Both the position numbers and the translations under genes were made by a program. This document shows positions 13,201-24,474 of a stretch of 64,000 bases of DNA, piece by piece. Every line of letters begins with the position of its first letter. Position 1 is the first letter of the stretch. Origin of the DNA: Cyprinodon diabolis (taxonomy: Eukaryota > Chordata > Actinopteri > Cyprinodontiformes > Cyprinodontidae); assembly GCA_030533445.1 (NCBI GenBank), contig CM060080.1, forward strand, positions 3,803,052-3,867,051. Reading direction: 5' to 3'. Under the pieces are notes generated by a model. That model did not search any database. It saw only the letters and a program-made list of their open reading frames with translations, and had not been told where the DNA came from.

Positions 13201-16200
13201 TAGCAACACTCTTAGTAAATGTGTGCATCTGGAGCAAGCCTTGGATCTGGGCTTAAAGTGAAGAGAATGTGATTGGTAAAAGCAATTTAAATATAATGCA
13301 TTTTTTAAAACACCCTCAAGAACACAAATTTGAAAAAAAAAAAAGATTATCTGAAATAAAACACAAACATGATTAAAAAAAATTAAGTCACTCAACAAAA
13401 TCTGAGAGTAACATCAACGTTAAACCGTCTAAAAAAACATATTTTGATGTTTTCCAAAGTTAAGTTTCTAGATTTTTTTTTGTTTCTTATTAGAACAATA
13501 ATGGAGTAAAATTCACCCCATACCAGCAGGACAACCACCCTGAGCTTTCAAAAGGAGGAATTATAATGTCCTAGTCAAAGTCCAGACCTAAATCAAGAAG
13601 TAGGAAGAGACAAACCCAGAGAATTTTAGCTGCAGTATTTAAAAAACCTTCATAATTTTCCTTCCACCTCCCACTTTTGCCACACTTTAATAAAAAATCT
13701 GACCAAATGTTTAGGAAGTGTGAAAACTTCTGGTTGGCTGCAAACGCGTGTAAAGGTGTGCGTTTCCACCTCCTCAGGGAGAGGAAGCGGAGCAGCCCTG
13801 CAGGCCCAGTCAGCCCCCAGCGAGCGGTTGGTGGTTGATGCCCAGTGTCCTGTGGTCAGCCAGTGGGCAGCGCTGTCAGCGATACCCGCCCCTGAGCCTG
13901 ACTCACATCATAAGGGCCCCATTGTGTTCACAGGCAGGATTGGGTCTCACTCGGCGCGTCATTCAGCTGCCACTTGTATGACTACGAGACATTCTGGTGC
14001 CTGCGCACACAGAGCCGCTGTGTTCCGTCTTTGTGCTCCTTCGCTTTCGTTTGGGAGGTTTTACCCGAGCCTGTGTACGTGTCGATGCGCTCCGCTTTGT
14101 CTGATTGGGCTGATTGGTGAGGAGCAGCAGGTTATGTATGTGAATCACCTCCTGGTTGTCAGATAATGCAGGAGGACAGAGAATCAGAACATCTGTGCAG
14201 AAAAAAACAAAACCACTCAGGAATGAAAGCTGGAATAAAAGTCCATTTTGGACATGCAGGACACCAGATACATGCTTGAAATTCCCAGCAGGACTTTGAG
14301 CATCCAAGAAGTTTCCTCTTGCATGCATCTGATGTTTGATAAGTGTTTCTGCTCTGTTTTAACTCCCCCTCTGGAGATCATAGAATACACCCGAGTGATT
14401 GAAGCGTGGGTGGATCTGAAGGGTCTTTATAGTCATCGCCAAGACGGCATCTCTGATAAACTCTCCTCTGTGTTCTGGTTTGTCCCCCCCCCTCGCCCTC
14501 TCTTAGACGTGCGTGCGGCCAGGGATCAGATGCATTTAGGAGGGGTGACCTATCCCACGCTGCCCCTGCAGGAGGCAGCGCCCCGTCCCCAGTCCGGGTA
14601 CGGCCAGCTCTCCGCCGCCTGCTCCCCAAGCGGCTCCTTCGTCGGGTCCCTGCCGCCGCAGCCCCACAGCTCCTACTTCAGCGGGATGACGGGCCCCCAG
14701 CACCCGTTCTACAACCGGGTGAGACGCAGCGCTCCTCCATCAGGCGTCTATAAAACCAGTCACTCCAAAACAATTCCCACATTTTCTGTCTTGTCTGCAT
14801 GACCCCCCTCCCCCTATGATTTAATGATTTCTGTTGGCCTCCTCTTGTCTCCCCAAACGAATGTGCATAATTTCCCTTCTTTCTCCCCCCGTAGCCATAT
14901 TTCCCCCATCATGTGTACCACCTGCCACGACATTACCCTCACCATGTTCCCTCATCCTCGCGTCCTTCCATTAAACAGCCCAGCCAACCTCAGGACACCA
15001 GCGGACTAGTAAGTAAAGAAGAAACACCAGAATCTGCTCCACATCTCCTCTCAGCTCACGTTTCCTATGATCACAGCAGCAGATGTTCTCTATGCTGAAG
15101 TATTTCTTCTTCATCCTAGTCCGTGGTGTCGCTCTGCTGCATGAACAAACCAAAGAAGCCTTACCTTCCCTTTCTTTTCAACTCTTCCTCGTGTCTCACG
15201 TTTTATCATTTTTCTTTCAGTGCCTTTATTTCCTCCTTTTTTAAAATCTGATTTGCTATTTTCCCCTGATCTTGATATTATTTTCTTGTTGCTGATTCTT
15301 CTATGCTGGGCTTATGTATTCACACCCCGGGACCTTTTTCATCTTTATTCACATTCCAGCTCCAAACTTGAAGGCATTTTATTGGGATTTGATGTGTGAC
15401 ACAAAAAAAGTGGATTATTGTGAAGTAAAGAAACAAAAACATTTTTACATATAAAATTCAATGAAGGCAAGCTTATTTATTGATGTGACACATTTCAAAA
15501 ACGATTAAAATTGCTGTACATGAAGAAACATGATATAAAAACAGAGAAAAGTATGTTGCAATAGCCTAGAGGTAATTAAATAATCATTGAAAAAGAACAA
15601 TTAAGGACAATAAAACGAATAATAAAATGAAAGAAAGTTGGATCACAAATTTAAACTAATGTTTAGACAAAGGCCACTCTAAATATGCATTTAATCTCTA
15701 TTTTAAAGCAACACAGTGTAATCTTTAGCCACTAGGGACGCTACACCTGTAACAGCCAGGTTTAAAACCCCTAAAACTCCTGGAAACACACAAAAAGCAT
15801 CACAAAACGAGGCCACATTAGCCGCTTTAGATTCATTCCTACATCAGGGAACCAGAAACATGTCTGATCAGGTCAGGGTCAGATCTCATTGCTTGGCTAA
15901 CAACAACTGTTAGCTTAGCTTTGGTGTTTAAAGGGGTCATAGAATGCAAAACTGCGTTTCCATTGTCATAGATGAATAGTTCAGTGGGTGAAATGGACGT
16001 GCAGAGAAGTTTAAACCGCATCAACATCTCCTTTCTCTGCATATCTCACTATTCTAGACTTCCACCATAAACTGGGAGAATCCAAAGGCAGCGCCAATGA
16101 AAACTCGAGGATGTTGCCTTATTTGGTTCTGGCACTTCATGCCAGAACCAAATAAGGCAAGGTTTTGGTTCTGGTATGAAGTGTCGACTGCTGGGCCGCT

Positions 16201-19002
16201 GACTGGACCGGACCTCAGCAGAGAGCCATGAGCCGCCCGTCCTCAGCCAGAGGAGGTGGGCTGAAAGCACAGGGCTGCCTGCGTCCAGGCTACCGGTTCG
16301 GGTTTGGTCGCTCCTTCCCCCACTTGCTCCCTGCACAGGTCCAACCCAAAAGCTCACGACTCGGTTCTGCTGCACAGTAGTCGACCAAAATCCTAGATGA
16401 TTTTTAAATATTTTCATATTTTCAGTTATGAAAAGTAGGACATGTCCGGGAAAAAGAGGACGTCTGGTCCCCCTACCATATCAACAATTTAATGTTTCAG
16501 TGAGTGAGTGCTTGTTGCTGTGATGCGTCTTTGCTCAGCAGCTTGGCTCGTTGTAAACCAACCAATCAGAGCACAGCTCATCTAAATATTCATGATCATA
16601 CCATAAAAGGAAGAAAACCTGTGGTTTCATTCTAGGGTTTTTAACCAGGCTGCATTAGGGCTCATAGAACAGCTAATACGCCATTTTCAGCCCAACCAAT
16701 GTTACACACCCTATTGGAGACCTGAAGGACCAGACACCCTATAGAATCATTCTATCACCCCTTTAAAGGAAGCTCAGACTGCTGTTAAGCGGCGCTCTGG
16801 GTCACATGACTCATAGAGATGGATTCACATGAAGTCATTCATAATAAATACTGATACAGCAGTTTTAGTTAGAGCGCACCCACATAAACTATTCTCCACC
16901 TGCATTCTGAATGTTATATGTGTGCAGATTTAGTATGATGAGGACCCATATATGTCATGCTGTCTTTCTGGGCTGCTGGTTTGCTTTTTAAGTCCAGAGC
17001 ATCTCTCCTGCTCGACTGTAGACCAGTCTCTGTGTGCTCATGTCAGCTTTTGTCACTTTGAGAGTGGAACCAAACCGATAAAGTAAACTGCCTGTGATGG
17101 CTACTTTTTAGCTTCTAGCTAATCACTTTAAGAGTTGAATTCTGACAGCCATATTTGTCATCATCTTTATAAACCTAATGCTGGACATGAATGGAAAAAA
17201 ACTGATCGTAAATGTAAAAGTTTGTGTTAGTTCTATAAACTAGAGTTCATTCAAACCTCACTCTTAATATAAACAGTAAGGCTAACTAGTTAGCTTAGCT
17301 TAACTGTTTCATAGGAACAATTTTAAAGCCAAATTAGCATTGCTACTGCTCTCACAACAAATACATAACTATGTTAAACTAAGTTATTTAATGGTGAATT
17401 TAGTAAACCAGTAATAGAATAGAATAGAATAGAAAATCCCTTTATTGTTCCATAATGGGGAAATTCTGGTGTTTACAGCAGCAAAAAGATAATAGAAAAA
17501 TGGTCACACAAATATGAAAATGTATAAGAATAACATACTAGTAAAGAGTTAAAAGATAAACAAATAAAATAAGGATCTGTGATAACGCTCCCTGGTGCAT
17601 TTAAGGTGCAGCAGTCTGTCACTGAAGGAGATCTCCAGTTCAGCACCAGCTTCATGCATGGGGGGGGAGACATTATCCAACACAGATGTTAATTTCATTA
17701 GGATCCCTTTGTTTCCCACCTCCTGCTCTGAGTCCAATTTAACTCTTTAAGAGAATAGCTATTAGCCTGTAGATGCTTTGCTAACGTTACTAGCCGTAAC
17801 CAGGAAGAAATCGATCCGACCCTCACAAGTTACACAGGCAAGTTTTTCTAGAAGATCCACCCAGACAGCATTGATACGCATCAAGTGTTGAATATTGAGC
17901 TGAAAATCATTTACTGCATCTCAATATTCTAGTAATTCTGGGGTCAAAGGTTACACAGTGTTGCTTTATAACAACTTAACATTTTAGCACTTTTACAGCT
18001 TTGCGGGAGTTTATTTTAGAAAACTAAAAACTGCTCCTCCATGTTTGGTTTTTGTTCAGTGGGAGTGTTGCCTAGTGGTTAGAGCAGTGCTCTTATACTC
18101 TGAGAAGGTTGCAAGTACCCGGTTGATCCCCACAGCCGGCACTCTGGGTCCCTGAGCAAGACCCTTAACCCCACACTGCTCCCTTGGTGCCGCACAATGG
18201 CAGCCCAATGATGCCCAAAGGAACAGGTTAAATGCAGAGGTTAATTTCACTAGTGTGAGATCATTAAAGTTCAATTGTTATTATTTTTTTTTGTGAAGTA
18301 ACTCCAGCTGAGGCAGAATGTATGCTAACCATCTATTAACAGTGGTTTTCAAACTCAACGAAGAATTTCTGCTAGATTTAGATCTAGACTTTGACTAGGC
18401 TGATCTCTCCCATTAATATGCTTCTATCTAAACTCATCTGTATGTTCAGGGTGGGTTTTCTGCTGCAAACCTACAAGGTTTCCTTTGCAGCTCCTCCAGA
18501 GTCACCCTTTGCCTCCTTCTCTGATCAACACTTTCTTTTCCAGCCTGTTGGTTTAGGTGTTCCTCCATGTCTTGGTGGATCTGCAGTTGATCCATCCTCT
18601 CTCCATGCTCAGATGAGGATTGAACTGAGCTGTTGGAGATGTTCAAACCTGCTTTAATCCCCTCTAATCTGCCTCTGTCAGCTGGGTCCCTCTGTCTTTA
18701 TGATGCATGTTGTTCCTGAATGTTGTATAAAGTATTCAGTGAATTTTTTTCTGCTATTGTTGCAAGTAAAGAAAATGTTTTGTAAATTCAAATTTGAAAA
18801 AAAAAAACAATCTAGAAATCTAATCTTTGAAATACTTGATAAACAAAAGATATTTAAAGAAACTTTGCTGTTTTCTCAGATTAAAAAAAAGTTTCAATTG
18901 TTTTGAGGGAAGTCTACCCCCAGAAGGGAAGAGAATGTGATCTGTAAAAAGCAGTTTAAAAATAATGAAATTTGTCAAATTCAATCTGAAAAAGAGAAAA
19001 AA

Positions 19003-19080
<78 letters not shown>

Positions 19081-22000
19081 AAAATAAATTTAAAACAGTC
19101 TGTAAGATTTCTTATTAAAAATACAAATTGTAAAAATAAAATGGTAAAAAGAAAATATAAAACTATAAAAAATTAATTTGAAAATAAAATAAAAAGAACA
19201 GCAAAGTTGCTCTCAAGACCTATTTTATATTAAAACATGAAAAGTTGTTTTTTTAATTTCTATTTACAAACCGTTTTCTTTTCTTGCACCAGCAATGGAA
19301 CAAAATTCACTGCATACTCTAAATCTCAGACACCAAACATCTGCAGCTATAATAGCAAAGATAGATGTAAAACAGGTAGACTCTGTTGACTTTTTTAAAT
19401 GCTATTTCTGAGAAAAAAATTACTTTTGAGATTTTTATTTCTTAAAATAGAAAACATTTATTTTAAAATTTATGATGCATTAATTTTTTTCTCCTAAAAT
19501 CTCAATAATTCGGGAACAAAATGTGAGGAAGTGTGAGGGTGTGAATACTTTAGCCAGACTATGTAGACTCCTATCTTACAGGCTAAAACCCAAAATAGAT
19601 AGAAGGTCAAAGGTCATCTGATAAACTGTACGGTGGAGAATTCAGCCGTCATTAATCCTCCTTCTCATGCAGCCTTTGTTTCCGTTCTGCACCCATGTCA
19701 GGATGTTATTGCAGAGGATGCCAGGGAGGGCCTCCCCTCAAGCCCCTGTGACCCAGCTATGGTAACCCCACTAACAGGAGATGCATTAGCATCCGCATTC
19801 TGCACCTTCCCACAGTACTGTGCAGTCAGAGTAACCCAGCATTATCCGCCTGGTGACCTGATCGCATGTTAAAATGCATGAATGCTTGGCAGAAAACATG
19901 CAATCCATAAGATCACAAAGAAAAATGTACAACTTTAAGTGATTAATGCAAGTTTCCAATCAGTCACCGACTTATGAGTTAATGGTTTATTTCCAATATG
20001 CTATCTGGTTCATATTGCGAACATCTAAACATTTGAGAAAACAGAGAAATATGACAAGTAGTTTAACTGATCTGGTTGGTTTTATTTACTCTGTGATGTC
20101 AGTCAGTGTCCACTCTGCTAAAACAGAATGAAGTTCCTGTTGTGTTGTTTTCACTGTTCGAGGAAAATAATCATCTTTATCTTAAAATCTGAACTTTTCG
20201 TGTCCAAATGTGCGTGTTGGTGCACCCGGGAAGAATCGTCTTGTAGTGGCATTGAGAAAAGCTCATTGACGTGTGTCTAACCTGATCAAACGACTTGGTA
20301 AGCGACCCGCGTTGACATCGCCACGAGTCTGATCGGCATGCTCTGGGAAAACCAGAGCCAGGTTGACCCATTAAATTACGTGACACCATTGAACGCAACA
20401 TACGGACGTCAACACACCACACCACTCGCTTCTGCTCTAACAAGCAGAAACAACTCTGTTTACATTCGATAAACATAGAGGCAGCTCTGGTGAGAGGGAG
20501 TCAGAGAGATAATAGAGCAAAACAATAAAGCACACTGACTACGCTCTGGAATCCTTACATGTTGCTCTCCATTGTTTACTTCCCTGATTTCTGTCACACT
20601 GGTGACATCATAAACGCTAACCCAGCATGATGATATCACCAGACGCGCAGCTGCCAGTGAGGGGTTGGACCTGCGTTTTTTGCCAGTGAGAAGGGAGCCA
20701 AATGCTGATTGTAAGCTAATTGACCCATATTTGAAACACCCGGTTTAACGCTTTATTTTCACTGGGAAAGAGGCTTTAGTGTGATGTAGTAAAGACGATG
20801 CTTTCCACTCGTAAAGTGGAAGCTATCAACCCATTGTGTTCAAATGCTTTTGTCATGGTAGAGAATACAAACATGATAGATCCACTGATTTTATAGAAAA
20901 ACAGCATATTGTTAAGCCAGGCATACACTGTATGATTTTTTTTTTAAACTCTTCCGACCGATTCACCGAGGGGCGATTAGCCTTTCACGACCACCTCCCG
21001 ATCAGAATCGTGAGATCGGGAGAAAATCAAACATGTTTGAAATTCAGTTGTCCGTCGTAAGATCGCATCAGAGCGTTGGGTCACACGGTATGAGAACATG
21101 CATCGTGATTCCCTCAGGGAACGTACTTCGGCACAACACCGATCCAGTAGGTCAATTACGAGGCTCTAATCCTGAGTTTGACGATGTTTCATCATGTTTG
21201 CCGTGTGCTGTTTATGGCATTATTTAATCCCATCGTAAGTGTATTTAGCCGACTGGTCTTTCCCTTAATTAACGTTAAGCTAAACTCACTAATGATGTCA
21301 CACAAACAGATGGTTACACACACACACTCTGGGTAACTCTTCTTCGCTGGTATTCAGTGGTTTCTTCTGGTCGGCACACTGGGCATTATAGTTAAGCCGG
21401 GCATACACTGTATTTTACATACACTGTTTTTTGTTGTTGTCCTTTTTGGGCCAATTTTCCAGTCGTGCGAGATTTTTTTCAATCGGGCCAAGTTTCAGCC
21501 TCATGGTGCGTTGTGTTGTTCTCACGACCACCTAAAAATCAGGAATCTTAAGATCGGGAGAAAATCAAACGTTTTTAAATTTAGACGGCCATTGTCAGGT
21601 GTTTCTGGAATATATATTTTATATATTTTAAAAAATATCGTACATTGATCAAATTAAAATTTTTTGATTACCAAAGCTTTGGTAATCGAAAATTTTTAAT
21701 TTGATAAATTCTGGGAGAATTGGAAGGTTAGGAATATTTCCATTTGTTTCTCCTTGCTAAATCCTACTAATTACCATAACAAAGTAGTACTAGTTACCAT
21801 TTCAGGCACTAGTTTGGACCAAGGTCTGGATCTGGTTTGTATGTAGAGGCTCTTAAAGTTGTAGGGAAGTCGTATTTAAATTTCAAATCATTCTGGCTTA
21901 AATATGTATATAAATGTTCTCTTTATTAGAAGATATTGTTCCAAAAGTTAGAAAAAAAAATAAAAATTCCTGTCTTAAAATCTGTGTTTTTTTTCGTTAT

Positions 22001-24435
22001 CTAATGCAGGCCAGTTAGTTCTACGTCAGCCTGAACACCTAAATTCGGCCAATCATATCTCAACGGTCATCTGTCATCTAATTTTTTCGGCCATAGCATC
22101 TTGATTCATATGTCGCAGCTGATATACGCAACGGTTGAAATCAGAATCCTTTCCTTTCCCATTGAGTTGCGTCCCAGTGTTCACGGGGATGGACGTCTGT
22201 GTCTTCGGCAGGCATAGAGCTAACAGAACTGGCAGCGTTGCGAGGCAAGGGCTCAAACATGTACGGCTGGAAGCCTTCTACACCAAAACAAGCTTCTGCC
22301 GCCCTGGCGTCCTCTTCCACAACATCTTGGTCCCCGCTTTCCTCCTCTAAATAAAAAATGGATGACGGAGGAGACTCATCCACGACCTCCGACACTAAAC
22401 TCTCCTCCTCTTGCATGTTTCCTCTGTCCATAGCGTTCCTTGACAGCGTCGTTTCTAAGTCACCAATTTAGTGCTACTTGGTCCCAATGGAATTTCCCAT
22501 TGGGAACCTGCTAGCACTAAGTTGCTAACTGTTTAGCAAGATGCTTCAGAGAAACTGGCCACAACCAAACAGGCTTGCTAACCTTCTGCCACAACAATCC
22601 CGCGCCCTGGATAATCGACCAATCACATTCACTTTATTCACCTGTAACCGTTGGAACAACCGCTTCCCTAAGAAAGTAAATTTCTGGAGAGATTTGCCGT
22701 ACAATCGCAGCAGTGATCCCTGTTGCATTTTTCTGTTGCAGTTTTTTCTTCCTCTCAACTTTCCATCTACACGGGTCGGGTCCTTAAAAAGTCTTAAAAG
22801 GCATTGAATACTTCAAAATAAAGCCTTAATTGGTATTAAAATGTCTTAAATCAGTCTTTCGTAGGTCTTAATTTTTAAACATCATAAATAGGATTATTTT
22901 TATTACGATTTATTTTTGTAATCTAAATAAAACTTTAAAATTGACAATTTTTTTTTTGTAAAAAAAATAAATAATGGCTCGCCATTATTGGTTCCGTCCC
23001 GATAGCGGAACCAATAAAGCGTTGTTGCTGCAGGGACATTTGGGAGATGCGCCATTAACTTTTTGTCTAGAAAATATGAGCAAGTGTAAATGTAACCAAA
23101 ATTGTCTCCAGCCAAGAGTTTCCTCCATGGCTAAAACCAGGGAACATACATGAGGCTCAGTGGATTTAGTGCAAGAAGTCATTCAAGCTCAGAACGATGG
23201 GAATTAAGGCAGTGGAGTCGCACATGCGAAGCACAAAACACAAAGCGTCAAAATGGAGTTACGGAGAAACAGCCGGTATTTCTCAGTTTAGTTCCACCCT
23301 TGTCTCTGCAACGCCTCCACTTATCACCAAATCAAACATACTAAGAAAACCATACAAAGAAAAATAGCTGCAAAAAAGACTTAGCACTGGTTATGTTGTG
23401 GCTTTAAAACTGGTTTGTTTTGTTCCCTGCTAAAAGAAAGTTTGTGAATTCAGTTAAATAATTGTTCAAATATATCTGTCATTTGTGTGTTTTTAGCTTT
23501 CTTCCTGTATGGGAAGCTTTTCAAAATTTGAAACATTAGTGCAGTTGTTTATGTTAAAATAAACCTTTGGGTTAAGTTGTTGCAAGCAGGTTTTTCTAGT
23601 GTTTGTTGTGAATTTGGTCTTACATTTTTATTTCAAGTGGCATTAAAAAGTTTTAAAAAGTCTTGAATTTAACTTGCCTTATGCTGTAGAACCCTGTTGA
23701 AGGTTTGACCCTCTGCTCTGCAGGTGTGAACTTCGTCTTCTATGAAATTGTTCAACGTTTTTAAAAAGATGTTTTAATGATCTCATGTAATTAAAGCAAT
23801 ACCCCATCATCACCAAAATGAACAGAAACAAATGTTTGAACTGTACCAATAGATGGGAGATGTTGTCTGGCTGTGTGTGTCTGCCTGCCTGCAGACTGCA
23901 TGCGGTGTGACCTCCTAACATCCTGATCAGACTAAACGTTTCTATAGAAATCTACGACCTTCTTGCTCAAAAATAATTTAAGAAAAAAAACTGATGCAGA
24001 GAGAAGTGAACCTCTGAGCAGCTTCTGTTCGAACAGTTTAATGATAAGACTACTCAGGAGACTTGTGCTTATCAGAGCTCAGCCAGCAGGCAGTGAGAGG
24101 AGCTGCGTGAGCGATGGAAGCCTAGATTAGTCCACAACGTTTTAGTTTCCTCTTATCTGTCTGGAGTTTGGGGGTTTGTACGTATTTAAATCCTGCTCTT
24201 TATGCTGCTCGTATCTCGCCCTCCTTTTTCCCTTTAATGTCAGATTCGACGCATCCGTCCCTTTCCTTAAAGTTCATGCTTGGTCATATTGTGCAGCGCC
24301 AACGTGTGCCGTTTCTGTACGTTGGTGAGCGGCTCTTTGGATTGTAAGCGGGAGTGTAATTACCGAGCTGATGTCTGTGTGAGTACGGTTCCCCGTGGCT
24401 GTCGGGATTATCATCAGAGCGACTGTTGGGGCTGG

Positions 24436-24474
<39 letters not shown>

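Larger units (their letters stand above)
4232..14506 (+). other. kidins220: KIDINS220 10.3-kb intron
   Basis: It is almost wholly repeats: a SINE/LINE tail (4460-4545), piggyBac-like (4902-5715), hAT MITE (6937-7856), a solo LTR inside a TTAA element (8040-8975), a fold-back (9031-10742), hAT (10798-11596) and Tc1 relics (11605-13710). 5720-6930 holds no named element. 13720-14500 is GC-richer, apparently unique sequence with no recognised coding content. Confidence 0.7.
15704..17969. mobile_element. Composite element with AAGCAACACAGTGTAA ends
   Basis: The left end TAAAGCAACACAGTGTAATC and the inverted right end TATAAAGCAACACTGTGTAA mark one old MITE. It now contains a TTAA element (15932-16762) and a LINE 3' fragment (17405-17740). 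Confidence 0.55.
18370..19560 (-). pseudogene. Tc1-like relic (minus), split by MITE and microsatellite
   Basis: 18370-18732 reads, reversed, the HTH part of Tc1 (CTCCTCCAGAGTCACC, TGTTGGTTTAGGTGTTCCTCCATGTCTTGG landmarks on plus). 19317-19560 gives the end (GTAGACTCTGTTGACTT, TGTGAATACTTTAG). The MITE at 18735-19314 separates them. Confidence 0.6.
15009..19701 (+). other. kidins220: KIDINS220 4.7-kb intron
   Basis: It contains Tc1 tail debris (15330-15430), a 2.3-kb nested transposon (15704-17969), a tRNA-SINE (18061-18292) and a minus-strand Tc1 relic split by a MITE (18370-19560). Confidence 0.65.

Noticed and set aside
13720..14328. 148- and 121-codon overlapping ORFs
   Set aside because: GC-richer intron sequence; no conserved motif, no splice context and no expected KIDINS220 exon here.
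14248..14802. 184-codon ORF as a single gene
   Set aside because: Only 14507-14718 is exon; the rest reads through both splice sites into intron.
18061..18130. tRNA gene
   Set aside because: A- and B-box-like words belong to a SINE head; no cloverleaf or anticodon arm is kept. The same applies at 32140 and 60453.
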